A stretch of 64,000 bases of DNA from Gordonia mangrovi (GCF_024734075.1 NZ_CP102850.1:5084001-5148000); one strand, 5' to 3'; shown: positions 1 through 8,557, counted from the first letter of the stretch. The notes: generated by a model not told the origin, from the letters alone. A program made the numbers and translations.

Positions 1-1
1 G

Positions 2-502
2 CTGTCGTTGGTCCCGGACACCGGTGTGCAGCGGTCGACGATCGCCGAGCCGACTCGGGCGGTCGCCACCGATCTGCGGGATCGCCCTGCCGACGCCACT
101 CGGACACTGACGTTCAGCATGGGCGGCGGTATGGCGGGTGGCGGGGGCATGGGAAACGGGGGCATGGGCGGCGGCCAGTTTCTGATCGACGGGCGCACGT
201 TCGATCACGGCCGGATCGACCAGAACGTGCGACCGGGCACCGTCGAGGAGTGGACGATCGCCAACCAGTCGCCTATGAATCATCCTTTCCACCTTCATAT
301 CTGGCCGATGCAACTGATCCGGCAGGGCACGGTGGACGTCGCCGACGTCGACGTCCGTGACGTCATCGATGTGCCCGCACGCCAGTCGATCACCGTCCGG
401 ATCGCGTTCGACCGGTTCCCCGGGAAGACGGTGTATCACTGCCACATCCTCGACCACGAGGATCTCGGGATGATGGGCGTCATCCGAATGGCGTCGAGTT
501 AG
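2..502 (+). CDS. multicopper oxidase, C-terminal part (5' end outside window)
   Basis: The frame is open from the window edge, so only the last domain is present. Two copper-binding segments of the third cupredoxin domain are visible: HPFHLHIWP (about residue 95) and HCHILDHEDLGM near the C-terminus, which supply type 1, 2 and 3 copper ligands including the axial Met. Such enzymes oxidise Cu(I), phenols or metal ions while reducing oxygen to water, usually outside the membrane. A Met/Gly-rich stretch at residues 38-56 resembles the Met-rich loops near the substrate site of CueO-like cuprous oxidases, so a role in copper tolerance is plausible but inferred. The TTG at 8 is probably internal; reading continues upstream of base 2. 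Confidence 0.88.
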   Translation: MSLVPDTGVQRSTIAEPTRAVATDLRDRPADATRTLTFSMGGGMAGGGGMGNGGMGGGQFLIDGRTFDHGRIDQNVRPGTVEEWTIANQSPMNHPFHLHIWPMQLIRQGTVDVADVDVRDVIDVPARQSITVRIAFDRFPGKTVYHCHILDHEDLGMMGVIRMASS

Positions 503-538
503 ACCTCGAGCGCGGTCGCGTCGAGATCTTCCGGAGAC

Positions 539-615
539 GTGTCCCAGATGGCACTCCAGCGGCCCACCACCCCGAGTGAAGGTCCGGCGGGCCGCTGAGG
601 TGCCATCTGGGACAC
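539..615. repeat. large imperfect hairpin, 27-nt arms
   Basis: Bases 539-565 and 589-615 are reverse complements except for one TC/CT pair of mismatches, with a 23-nt loop. The outer part of each arm reads GTGTCCCAGATGGCAC and its complement; the inner part is CAGCGGCCC and its complement. It lies 36 bp after the oxidase stop codon. It could serve as that gene's terminator, but there is no T-run and the arms are much longer than needed, so a dispersed REP-like palindrome is equally possible. No second copy was noticed in this window. Confidence 0.75.
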
Positions 616-840
616 AGACCGCATGATCATCACGGCTTCGGCGAGATCCCACTCAGCACGTCCACGTCGTGGGCACGCACGGCCATGCCGCCGGCGATCC
701 TGCACCGGGATACCCCTCGCCCGCAGGTGATGGTCGTGGTCGGTGAGCATCCCGCCCCGACGGATGGTGATCAACCGAGGATCGCGCTGCGGCGACAGGA
801 TCATGGACTCATGGTCGACCCGCTGCATCGGACACCAATG
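616..840 (-). pseudogene. possible remnant of a putative-immunity/SbcC-annotated actinobacterial protein
   Basis: The stretch between the hairpin and the next gene is over 280 bp and has no intact gene. On the minus strand one frame reads RDPRLITIRRGGMLTDHDHH (roughly 745-800), which resembles from memory the N-terminus of a small actinobacterial family annotated as putative immunity protein or exonuclease SbcC (typically ...LITIRRGGTLTDADHHLLALWAA...). The similarity stops after the DHH and no C-terminus is recognisable. I read it as a decayed N-terminal fragment. Exact borders are uncertain. Confidence 0.35.
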
Positions 841-903
841 ATTTCCGCGCATGTGCGGAGTCCACCAGACCAGAACGCCCACAAGCGAGCCCACGGAGGA
901 CCG

Positions 904-1665
904 ATGATTGTCGACCTGCACCACGAGACCTATGGCACAGCGAGTGCGCGCATCCCGCTGGTCCTCGTACACGGTGGAGCAGGCACGATCGGATCGCACT
1001 GGGGCGCAGCGATCCCATACCTGTCCACCGATCGCCTCGTGGTCGGCGTCGAACTACAGGGTCACGGCCACACGCCACATGCGGCCCGCGAGTACAGCTT
1101 CGAGAACTCGGCAGACGACATCGCTGCGGTGGTGTGTTCGCTCGGCCTCTCCCCTGTCGACATCATGGGCTTCAGCAATGGCGGTCCCACGGTCCTGCGG
1201 TTCGCTCAGCGGCATGCCGACTTGGTCAACCGCACCGTGGTGGCCTCAGGCTTCTATCGCCGCGATGGGTTCATCGACGGCTTCTGGGACGGTTTCGACG
1301 ACCCGACGATCGACTCCATGCCCGGCGCGCTGGTCGAGGCCTATCGGGCCATCAACCCGGATCCCGCCGATCTGCGCCGCATGTTCGACCTCGACGTCGC
1401 CGTCATGCGCGGGTTTCGGGACTGGGACGACGTCGAGCTCGCCGGCCTGCGCGGACCCGTGCTCTACGCGAGCGGCGATCAGGATGTGGTGCTCCCCCAG
1501 CACACGATCCGCATGGCGTATGCGACGCCCGGCGGCCGAGCACTGATCGTGCCCGCCGGACACGGCGACTACCTCGGCAGCACCGACTCCGGGCCCGTGG
1601 ACCGGGCCCTGACCGAGTCGTGCCTGACGTTGATCCGCGGGTTCCTCGACGACGAGCCGGGCTAG
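904..1665 (+). CDS. alpha/beta hydrolase
   Basis: A 253-residue alpha/beta-hydrolase. Visible landmarks are the oxyanion segment LVHGGAG near the N-terminus, the nucleophile elbow GFSNGG (Ser flanked by Gly), the acid strand YASGDQDVV and the catalytic His in PAGHGDY close to the C-terminus, so the Ser-Asp-His triad looks intact. The substrate cannot be read from sequence. The start is ATG 904, chosen because GGAGGA lies just upstream (about 896-901) and because family similarity begins there; the open frame back to 685 runs through the remnant region. It stands alone, 29 bp before a PhoD-like gene that has its own leaderless-type promoter. Confidence 0.85.
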   Translation: MIVDLHHETYGTASARIPLVLVHGGAGTIGSHWGAAIPYLSTDRLVVGVELQGHGHTPHAAREYSFENSADDIAAVVCSLGLSPVDIMGFSNGGPTVLRFAQRHADLVNRTVVASGFYRRDGFIDGFWDGFDDPTIDSMPGALVEAYRAINPDPADLRRMFDLDVAVMRGFRDWDDVELAGLRGPVLYASGDQDVVLPQHTIRMAYATPGGRALIVPAGHGDYLGSTDSGPVDRALTESCLTLIRGFLDDEPG

Positions 1666-1694
1666 TTCACAGGAACTCCACCTAGGCTGGTCCG

Positions 1695-3422
1695 ATGGCT
1701 CTTGTTCTCGGACCGGTCCTCCGACACGTCGGGGAGACGACGGCAGTCGTGTGGGTTCAGACCGACAATCCAGGTGACGTGGAGATACTCGGGTGCCGAG
1801 CCCGAACTTTCGAGGTGCACGGCCACCACTTCGCCCTGGTCGTCGTCGACGGTCTCGCTCCGGATTCCACCACGCCCTATGAGGTCACCGTCGACGGTGC
1901 GGTGCAGTGGCCGGCAGCCGACTCGCCGTTCCCGCCGAGCGTCATCCGTACGCGCGGTCCGCGTTCGGCGACCCGCAAGCGTGTCGTGTTCGGTTCCTGC
2001 CGGTTCCCGCGAACCGACGACCCGGACCTGGACGCGCGACTGGGCGTCGACGCACTCGACTCCTACGCGGCGCGCCTCGCCGGACTGTCGCACGAACTCT
2101 GGCCGGACGCGCTACTCCTGCTGGGTGACCAGGTGTACGCCGACGAGCTCACCCCACACGCACGGCGCAACCTCGCCGGCAGACGGCGCGCCACCGAACA
2201 TCCCGAGGACGAGGTGGTCACATTCGACGAGTACGCCAGCCTCTACCGTCACACCTGGGGCGATCCCGAGATCCGGTGGATTCTTTCCACGGTGCCGACC
2301 GCGATGATCTTCGACGACCACGACATCCGCGATGACTGGAACACATCGGCGGCGTGGCGGGAACAGATCAACCGCGAACCGTGGTGGCGAGAGCGGATCC
2401 GCGCGGGCCTCGCCTCGTACTGGGTGTATCAGCACATCGGCAATCTCAGTCCGGCGTCCCTTGCCGCGGACCCGGAATACCAATCGGTACTCGCCGCCGA
2501 GGGTGATTGCTGGACCCAGCTGGTTGATCTCGCCGATCGCGCCGACACCGAGGTCGACGGGCGCAAGGGCCTGCGGTTCAGTTTCCGCTGGGATCTGGGT
2601 CGTGCACGTCTCATCATGGTCGATTCCCGCAACGGCCGAGTGTTCACCGATGGCACCCGTAACATGCTCAGCGACAACGAGTTCGACTGGCTGGCCGAGC
2701 AGATGAACGACCGACCCGACGACGTCGATCATCTGATGATCGGCTCGTCGCTGCCGTGGCTGCTGCCCCCGGTACTCGGCGACGCGGAGACGGTGAACGA
2801 GATCGCGGCAGCGCACCCGGGCATTCGGGGACGGATCGCCGAGAAGATCCGGCAGGCAGCCGATCTGGAACACTGGCAGGCGTTCGGTCGCTCGTTCGAG
2901 CGGCTGACCGCATTGATCGGCGACCTCGCCGCCCGGCCGGCGCATGCACCGGCAACCATCACCGTCCTGTCTGGCGATGTCCACCACAGCTACGCGGCGC
3001 GCGTCGACTTTCGCGCCGCTGTGCATTCCGACGTGTACCAACTCGTGTGCTCGCCGGTGCACAACATGGTGCCCGCCTTCGTCAGACCGATGTTCATCGC
3101 CGGCTGGTCGTCGAGGGTGGCCCGGCTGACGAGACGGTGGGCACGCCACCGGGGCGCGCCCGCGTTGCCGATGACCTGGTCGAAGGTGAACGGCCCCATC
3201 TTCGGCAACACCATCGCCACCGTCGAGTCGTCCGGCCGCTCGGCACGCGCGATCTTCGAGCAACCCGGCGACGACGGCGAACTGTCCACGGTGTCGGATA
3301 TCCCGCTGACCACGTCGCAGGAGCAGCGCTCGCCCGGCCCGGTCCACGCGTCATCCGACGCACTCGTGCCGGCGGCCGATCAGAAAAGCCTCAGAAGTAC
3401 ACCACCATCAACTGGGCGATGA
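1695..3422 (+). CDS. PhoD-like metallophosphatase
   Basis: A 575-residue member of the alkaline phosphatase D / PhoD-like metallophosphatase superfamily. The N-terminal 85 residues form a beta-sandwich-like domain as in other actinobacterial members; metal-site motifs follow: GSCRFPR (about 100), LLLGDQVYAD (141-150), FDDHDIRDDW (about 205) and a late SGDVHHSY. These enzymes hydrolyse phosphomono- or diesters with Ca/Fe or similar metals. No signal peptide or Tat motif is visible, unlike classical secreted PhoD, so this is probably cytoplasmic. TAGGCT at 1683-1688 sits 6 nt before the ATG, suggesting a leaderless transcript. Its last 32 bp overlap the 3' end of the convergent transporter gene. 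Confidence 0.85.
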   Translation: MALVLGPVLRHVGETTAVVWVQTDNPGDVEILGCRARTFEVHGHHFALVVVDGLAPDSTTPYEVTVDGAVQWPAADSPFPPSVIRTRGPRSATRKRVVFGSCRFPRTDDPDLDARLGVDALDSYAARLAGLSHELWPDALLLLGDQVYADELTPHARRNLAGRRRATEHPEDEVVTFDEYASLYRHTWGDPEIRWILSTVPTAMIFDDHDIRDDWNTSAAWREQINREPWWRERIRAGLASYWVYQHIGNLSPASLAADPEYQSVLAAEGDCWTQLVDLADRADTEVDGRKGLRFSFRWDLGRARLIMVDSRNGRVFTDGTRNMLSDNEFDWLAEQMNDRPDDVDHLMIGSSLPWLLPPVLGDAETVNEIAAAHPGIRGRIAEKIRQAADLEHWQAFGRSFERLTALIGDLAARPAHAPATITVLSGDVHHSYAARVDFRAAVHSDVYQLVCSPVHNMVPAFVRPMFIAGWSSRVARLTRRWARHRGAPALPMTWSKVNGPIFGNTIATVESSGRSARAIFEQPGDDGELSTVSDIPLTTSQEQRSPGPVHASSDALVPAADQKSLRSTPPSTGR

Positions 3423-4971
3423 ACACCTTGATGATCATGCTGACCGGGAACAGCACCGCGTAACCCAGCGCGACCCGCTGGTCGGGGACCTTGCCCATCG
3501 CATACGCATACGGCGCCGGGTTGAGTTGTGAACCGGTGAGGCCGCCGAGTGCGCGGGCGGTTCCGTACTGCAGCAACGAACGCAGAGCGAACACACAGAT
3601 CAGCGCATGTGCCGCCGAGATGGCCACGCCGAGCAGGACAAGTTGCAGCCCGTCGTCGGCGAGCGCGTCCACGAGCCCTGAACCGGCACCGGTACCGACC
3701 GCCACCAAGAAGACCATCAGGGTGAACTGGTTGAGCGTGTTGGACACGTTGCCCGGCAACGTCCAGACGATCGGGCCGGTCCGGCCCAGCGCCCCGAGCA
3801 CGACGCCCGCGATCAGCGGGGCGGTCGCGGTACCCAGCACCAACGTCCCACCGCCGGGCATCGGGATCTCCACAAACGCCAGCATCAGTCCGATCGTCAG
3901 CCCGAGTCCGAGACCGATGGGGTTGATGTCGCCGGCGGTCCGTTCGGAATCCCCGAGATCGTCGGCGACGTCACGCAGGCGGTCCCTTGGTGCGGTCACG
4001 CGCAGCCGATCCCCGGTCTGCAGCACCAGATCGGGAGTGGCGATCAGATCCACGTCGCCGCGGCGCACCCGGCTCACAACGGCGTCGAAACGTTCCTCGA
4101 GTCGCAGCTCGTGCAACTGCCGGCCCGCGTGGGTGCGGTTCGACATGATGATGCGACGGAAGTCGATGTCGGAGCGATCGCGCCAGAATTCGTCACCGCT
4201 CTCACGACCGAGGTCCGCCACCAAGCCGTCGACGACGTCCTCGCGAGCTGTGACGGTGAGCAGGTCTCCGGCCGACAGCTGCTCGGAATCGTGTGCGATG
4301 ACGGTGCGGCCGCCGCGGGTCAACCGCGACACGACCGCGTCGTAGCGTTCGCCCAACCCGTGCACCGTCAGATCGGGCTCCCCGACGATCTCCAGGGTGC
4401 GGATCACGATCGGCGCGACCTTCTCCTGGTCTTCGGCGGTGGGCCGACGCCGGCCGACCCCGATCAGGTAGGCACACGCGAGAATGGTCAACAGGACGGT
4501 GATCGGATAGGCCACCGCATATCCGATGGCGGGTTGGGGCGGGATGTCACCGCCGTCGGCGAGTTGCTGCTGCACCGCACCGAGTGCGGCCGTCGCCGTG
4601 CCCGCCCCCGAGAAGGCGCCGGCGATCGTCCCGATGTCGAAGCCGAGGGCCTTGCCCAGACCGAGCGCAGTACCCGCCATCGCGAGGATCGCCACCACCG
4701 ATACCAGCACCGGTTTCCACCCGGTCCGCAACGCACGAACGAACGACGGTCCGGCCGCGATGCCGACCATGTAGCAGAACACGCACAGCGACAGGTTCGT
4801 GACGATCTGTGGCAACGCGACGTCTTCGTCGATGGCCGACAGCGCCAGCGCCACGAACAGTGCTCCGGCCGGGCCGAATGATACGGGCCCGAAGGGAATC
4901 CGGCCGATGAGTGCACCGACACCGACGCAGAAGAACAGGGTGAGCAACGGACTGTCCACGAACCACTGCAT
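3391..4971 (-). CDS. AspT/YidE/YbjL-family transporter with two RCK_C domains
   Basis: A 526-residue polytopic protein in the aspartate:alanine exchanger superfamily. About five hydrophobic helices occupy residues 5-170, with a glycine-rich motif GAFSGAGTATAALGA; two TrkA-C (RCK_C) regulatory domains follow (about 195-275 and 275-350, each with a DLLTV/DRLRV-type motif); the second transmembrane block runs from 355 to the end with a matching ALGGLTGSQLNPAP motif. The internal duplication is characteristic. Known members exchange dicarboxylates or amino acids; the substrate here is unknown. A TCTCCT (plus strand) just upstream of the start gives an AGGAGA ribosome site, and TAGAGT (5018-5013) is a candidate -10. 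Confidence 0.85.
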   Translation of the reverse strand: MQWFVDSPLLTLFFCVGVGALIGRIPFGPVSFGPAGALFVALALSAIDEDVALPQIVTNLSLCVFCYMVGIAAGPSFVRALRTGWKPVLVSVVAILAMAGTALGLGKALGFDIGTIAGAFSGAGTATAALGAVQQQLADGGDIPPQPAIGYAVAYPITVLLTILACAYLIGVGRRRPTAEDQEKVAPIVIRTLEIVGEPDLTVHGLGERYDAVVSRLTRGGRTVIAHDSEQLSAGDLLTVTAREDVVDGLVADLGRESGDEFWRDRSDIDFRRIIMSNRTHAGRQLHELRLEERFDAVVSRVRRGDVDLIATPDLVLQTGDRLRVTAPRDRLRDVADDLGDSERTAGDINPIGLGLGLTIGLMLAFVEIPMPGGGTLVLGTATAPLIAGVVLGALGRTGPIVWTLPGNVSNTLNQFTLMVFLVAVGTGAGSGLVDALADDGLQLVLLGVAISAAHALICVFALRSLLQYGTARALGGLTGSQLNPAPYAYAMGKVPDQRVALGYAVLFPVSMIIKVFIAQLMVVYF

Positions 4972-5062
4972 CGGATCTCCTGGGGAAGGCAGGTCGCGTC
5001 CTGGCGTAAGTCACTCTATTGCGACGTATCCGATCGTGCTGGGGAATCGGTGTGGCCACCCG

Positions 5063-5494
5063 TCAGCGCAATCTGGCCCCGTACACATGTGACACCTTCA
5101 GGACCATCAATACCCGTCGGTCGGCCACCATCACGGCGCGGTACTCGTCCCAATCGGGATGCTCGCCGGCGCCGAGTCGGTAGTACTCGACCAGCGCGTC
5201 GACCTCGGCGGAGTCCGGCGCGTCGGCCGGCCCGATCAAGGTGACGTGCCCCTCCGCGGTCGCCCAGGTGTATCCGTCGGGCCCGGTGAACTCGACTGCC
5301 GCCCGCGGGTCCCGGCGCAGATTGGCGGTTTTCGCCCGTCCCTCGGTCATCGAGACGTAGATGGTGTCGTCGTCGCGGTCGTAGACGCACGTGACGGGAG
5401 ACAGTTGCGGTAGACCGCTGCGCTTGATGGTGGCCAGGATGCCGATGCGGGTCTCGGCGATCAGGTCGCGGGGATCGAAGTCGTGTTCGGTCAT
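5063..5494 (-). CDS. PPOX-class F420-dependent oxidoreductase (Rv1155-like)
   Basis: A 143-residue flavin/deazaflavin split-barrel protein. The N-terminal ETRIGILATIKRSGLPQLSP motif, the central KTANLRRDPRAAV and the acidic PDWDEYRAVM region match the PPOX-class F420-dependent family. Such proteins bind F420 (or FMN/heme in relatives) and reduce a range of small molecules; the physiological substrate is unknown. It lies 91 bp upstream of the AspT-like gene on the same strand and is divergent from the CPA2 antiporter. The family supports an F420-producing actinomycete. Confidence 0.85.
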   Translation of the reverse strand: MTEHDFDPRDLIAETRIGILATIKRSGLPQLSPVTCVYDRDDDTIYVSMTEGRAKTANLRRDPRAAVEFTGPDGYTWATAEGHVTLIGPADAPDSAEVDALVEYYRLGAGEHPDWDEYRAVMVADRRVLMVLKVSHVYGARLR

Positions 5495-5526
5495 GTCATG
5501 GCCAACCAGGGTTGTGCACGGCGCAT

Positions 5527-5540
5527 TCCGACCGGTCGGA
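5527..5540. promoter_or_regulatory. 14-bp perfect palindrome in a divergent intergenic region
   Basis: TCCGACCGGTCGGA is a perfect inverted repeat between the divergent starts of the PPOX gene (5494) and the antiporter (5635). Its position makes it a candidate operator for one or both. No regulator gene is adjacent, so the cognate protein is unknown. Short GC-rich palindromes also occur by chance in this base composition. Confidence 0.35.
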
Positions 5541-5634
5541 GCAGGACGTTGAGAACCGACGCGCCGGGTTGGGTTGCCGTGTCCGATTCGCGCGTTAGGT
5601 TTAGGGGCACAGTGTCGGACGAAAGAGTTGCAAC

Positions 5635-7305
5635 GTGGTGGAACCGCACGACTTCGTGCTGATCGCGGGCATCCTGGCCATCGCGGCGGTTGCCGGTCTG
5701 GTGGCGACCAAGCTGCGGCAGCCGATGATCGTGGCGTTCATCGGCGTCGGCATTCTGGTGGGTCCCACCGGCACCGGGTGGGTCACCACCAACGAGACCA
5801 TCGACCTGTTGGCCCGCCTCGGCATCGCGATCCTGCTGTTCCTCGTCGGTCTGCGCCTGGACATGAACCTCATCCGGACCACCGGACCAGTGGCCTTGAT
5901 CACCGGTGTCGGGCAGGTGTTGATCACCGGCATATTGGGTTACCTGCTGGGCATCGCGTTCGGGATGAGCGCTGTCCCCGCGTTCTATGTTGCGATGGCC
6001 CTGACGTTTTCGTCCACGATCATCATTGTCAAACTCCTCTCCGACAACCGTGAGATCGAACAGTTGCACGGCCGGATCGCCGTCGGACTGCTGATCGTGC
6101 AGGATCTCGTCGTCGTGGTGGTGATGATCGCGATCAATGCGTTCGGCCGAGAAACCGACGACACGATGATGGTCAGCGTGGCGCTGGTGCTGGCCAAGGG
6201 CATCGGGCTACTGGTCGGTATCGCCCTGCTGATGCGATACGTGTTGCCCTGGTTACTCCATCAGGTGGCGAGGTCCCAAGAGTTGCTCGTGCTGTTCGGC
6301 GTGGCCTACGCGATCGCCCTCGCCGCGGGCACCGAGGCGCTCGGTTTCAGCTCCGAAGTCGGCGCCTTCCTGGCGGGGGTGTCGCTGGCTGCCACGCCGT
6401 ATCGAGATGCGCTCGGCGCCCGCTTGGTGAGTCTGCGCGATTTCATGCTGTTGTTCTTCTTCCTCGATCTCGGTGCCGGTCTGAACTTCGCCGACGCGTC
6501 CGGACGTATCCCGCAGATCGTGGTGCTGTCGTTGTTCGTCCTGATCGCCAAACCGCTGATCATCATGATCCTGATGGCTGTTCAGCGATACCCGCCGCAA
6601 GTCGGATTCATGACGGGGCTGCCGCTGGGTCAGATCTCCGAGTTCTCGCTCATCCTGGCAGCACTCGGCCTCGGTCTCGGACACATCACCGACACCACTT
6701 CGAGCGTGATCACCGTGGTCGCTCTGGTGACCATCGCCGGATCCACATATCTGATCCGGTTCTCCCACCGGCTCTACCGATATCTCGAACGGTGGCTGGG
6801 AATCTTCGACCGCTCTCCGACCCGCCACCTGCCGCCAGACGACACGGAGGTCGACGTCGACGCGATCCTGTACGGACTGGGCCGCTTCGGCCGCCACATC
6901 GCCGACGAATTCAGTGCCGCCGGACACCGGGTGCTCGCGGTCGATTTCGACCCGCACCGCCTGGCGTCGAACGCGCGTCCGGGCGTCAGGTCCGTCTACG
7001 GCAGCGCGTCCGACCTGCACTTCCTGGAAACGCTGCCACTGTCCCGGGCACGCTTCATCATCAGCACGATCCCGACAATGGACGCCAATCACGCGCTCTT
7101 GCATGCGTTGCACCATCACGGCTACGGCGGCCATGTGGTGATGACCGCCCATCATCCACATGATGCCGAGCAGTTGCGTGCCGCCGGTGCGGACATCGTC
7201 CTCGAACCCTTCTCGATGGCCGCCGAGGCGACCACCGACCTGCTCGATCACCTGATCACCGGTGATCCAGGACGCGAACCGGAGGACCCCTCCCGCGACG
7301 AGTAG
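5635..7305 (+). CDS. monovalent cation:proton antiporter-2 (CPA2/KefB-like) with TrkA-N domain
   Basis: A 556-residue membrane protein. Residues 1-385 hold about 11-12 transmembrane helices typical of Na+/H+ or K+/H+ exchangers (Pfam Na_H_Exchanger), including ALTFSSTIIIVKLL and GAFLAGVSLAATPY. A cytoplasmic Rossmann TrkA-N domain follows, with the nucleotide loop YGLGRFGRHIADEF (about 413) and the acidic strand end VDFDPHRL, which usually gates transport in response to NAD(H) or nucleotides. It probably expels K+ or Na+ in exchange for protons. The start is one of two adjacent GTG codons (5635 or 5638) behind GAAAGAG. TAGGTT at 5596-5601 is a candidate -10. Confidence 0.88.
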   Translation: MVEPHDFVLIAGILAIAAVAGLVATKLRQPMIVAFIGVGILVGPTGTGWVTTNETIDLLARLGIAILLFLVGLRLDMNLIRTTGPVALITGVGQVLITGILGYLLGIAFGMSAVPAFYVAMALTFSSTIIIVKLLSDNREIEQLHGRIAVGLLIVQDLVVVVVMIAINAFGRETDDTMMVSVALVLAKGIGLLVGIALLMRYVLPWLLHQVARSQELLVLFGVAYAIALAAGTEALGFSSEVGAFLAGVSLAATPYRDALGARLVSLRDFMLLFFFLDLGAGLNFADASGRIPQIVVLSLFVLIAKPLIIMILMAVQRYPPQVGFMTGLPLGQISEFSLILAALGLGLGHITDTTSSVITVVALVTIAGSTYLIRFSHRLYRYLERWLGIFDRSPTRHLPPDDTEVDVDAILYGLGRFGRHIADEFSAAGHRVLAVDFDPHRLASNARPGVRSVYGSASDLHFLETLPLSRARFIISTIPTMDANHALLHALHHHGYGGHVVMTAHHPHDAEQLRAAGADIVLEPFSMAAEATTDLLDHLITGDPGREPEDPSRDE

Positions 7306-7384
7306 TCGTGTCGAGCACCGCATCCGCATGTGGTTAGGCTGGCGCTGGCCACGCACGACACCAGGTCCCACCGTGAGGAGATTC

Positions 7385-7717
7385 ATGCCCGACTTTCGTG
7401 TACTGCTCACTGCCGGAGCCGCCGGGGCAGTCGCCGCCAATGTGGTGCCGCACCTCGCCCACGGGCTCACCGGCACACCATTTCCGACGCCGTTCGCCGA
7501 CCCGCCGGGAGTCGGCGACTCCTCGCCCGGACTCAACGTGGTGTGGGCATCGATGAACGCGGCCGCGGCTGTGGGCCTTCTCTACGCGGGCCGCGCGCGA
7601 CTGACAGATCCCGCCTTCGTCGGCGTCGGGGGCGCAAGCGCGGTGGTGTCGGCAATGGCACTGCGGCGGTACTTCGCACGCGTTCGCCCGACCCACAACG
7701 AGGGCGGCCAGGACTGA
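7385..7717 (+). CDS. small conserved membrane protein, function unknown
   Basis: A 110-residue protein with three hydrophobic stretches: an N-terminal Ala/Val-rich helix, LNVVWASMNAAAAVGLLY, and a glycine/alanine-rich helix VGVGGASAVVSAMALRRYF. Between the first two is a short Pro-rich loop TGTPFPTPFADPPGVGDSSPG. The start ATG 7385 is preceded by GTGAGGAG, and TAGGCT at 7334-7339 could be its -10, giving a leader of about 40 nt. I do not recognise a characterised family. It may be co-oriented with, but is not clearly cotranscribed with, the antiporter 79 bp upstream. Confidence 0.7.
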   Translation: MPDFRVLLTAGAAGAVAANVVPHLAHGLTGTPFPTPFADPPGVGDSSPGLNVVWASMNAAAAVGLLYAGRARLTDPAFVGVGGASAVVSAMALRRYFARVRPTHNEGGQD

Positions 7718-7775
7718 CAGCCATGTTCGCCGGTGCCGCCGTTTCTGCATTTCCGGCTGCGGGTATCCCCCGATC

Positions 7776-7995
7776 ATGTCGAGCAACGAGGCCGCCGATC
7801 TGACCGTCGTGGTGGTCGGTGCCACCGGCAATGTGGGGACGAGTGTGGCCGAGTACTGCGATGCCCGTCCGGTTGCGGTGTTCCCCCTGCCTGGTCGAGG
7901 TCGGGCTGGGGGCCGCATCGCGTGCACATCTCGTTCCGGCGACCGCAGGGTTGTTCGACGAGCTTCGCACTCGGGTCGGAGGTACCGACAGTTGA
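7776..7995 (+). pseudogene. decayed NAD(P)-dependent epimerase/dehydratase remnant
   Basis: The first reading frame from ATG 7776 encodes a start typical of a short-chain epimerase, TVVVVGATGNVGTSV, containing the dinucleotide-binding GxTGxxG. The typical downstream domain is absent. After about 40 codons the frame that makes sense shifts: from about 7894 to the TGA at 7993-7995 the +1 frame reads HLVPATAGLFDELRTRVG, which resembles the C-terminus of the same family. A real family member has some 300 or more residues, so about 250 codons appear to be missing between the two ends. I read it as one gene that lost its middle by deletion. The frame from 7776 continuing to 8558 runs antisense to the SRPBCC gene and is not coding. 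Confidence 0.55.
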
Positions 7996-8012
7996 GCGAT
8001 TGTCGACAGCGA

Positions 8013-8459
8013 TCAGCGGCCTTCGGTCGAACCGCCCAAGTGGGCCAGATTCTCGATGGATTCACGCACATCGGACTCCATCAACCGCGCCACGAACCGG
8101 CCCACCGGTCCGTTGAGGAGCCCGCCGCGCAGCGTGGCGTCCAGCGTGAACCGAGAGCCCTCATCGACGCCGTCGACCCGCATGGTGAGATCGATGTGAA
8201 CACCACCGCGGCCCTTGCCGGACAGCGCGATCGCCGTGGGCTCCTCGTAGCAGGTCACCCGCCAGTGGATCACATTGCGAAATCCCTTGACCTTGATCAG
8301 CGAGGACACCTCGGTCCCCTCGTCGATCTCGTCCGGCACGTCGCTCTTCCATCCTCCGAATATGGTCATCCATTCCGAGAAGCGGTGCAGGTCGGAAGCC
8401 AGCTTCCAGGCCTCCTCCGGGCTCATCTCCGAACGGATGCCGACATCGACTCCTGCCAC
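8013..8459 (-). CDS. SRPBCC family protein (Rv0910-like)
   Basis: A 148-residue polyketide-cyclase/START-like fold protein. The pattern SPEEAWKLASDLHRFSEWM at the N-terminus, the beta-rich middle (TEVSSLIKVKGFRN, HWRVTCYEEPTAIAL) and the C-terminal long helix (GRFVARLMESDVRESIENL) are typical of the family. It resembles mycobacterial Rv0910, annotated as a toxin of the Rv0909-Rv0910 pair, but no antitoxin gene is adjacent, so a toxin role is not supported. It more likely binds a small hydrophobic ligand. It is divergent from the YbdK-type ligase across a 98-bp region that carries a 21-bp tandem repeat. Confidence 0.75.
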   Translation of the reverse strand: MAGVDVGIRSEMSPEEAWKLASDLHRFSEWMTIFGGWKSDVPDEIDEGTEVSSLIKVKGFRNVIHWRVTCYEEPTAIALSGKGRGGVHIDLTMRVDGVDEGSRFTLDATLRGGLLNGPVGRFVARLMESDVRESIENLAHLGGSTEGR

Positions 8460-8470
8460 ACGTGCCTCCC

Positions 8471-8512
8471 CTTTGTCGTGAACCTACGGATCTTTGTCGT
8501 GAACCTGCGGAT
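8471..8512. repeat. tandem duplication of a 21-bp unit between divergent genes
   Basis: The unit CTTTGTCGTGAACCTRCGGA(T) occurs twice back to back (8471-8491 and 8492-8512) with one mismatch. It starts 12 bp upstream of the SRPBCC start and ends 45 bp before the YbdK-type start. It is noncoding if the ligase starts at 8558, as I favour. Paired direct repeats in a divergent promoter region often are regulator binding sites. Confidence 0.8.
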
Positions 8513-8557
8513 CCCGACCCAGAATTCGGCCGTACGTCTCGACCGGACGATGTCGTG

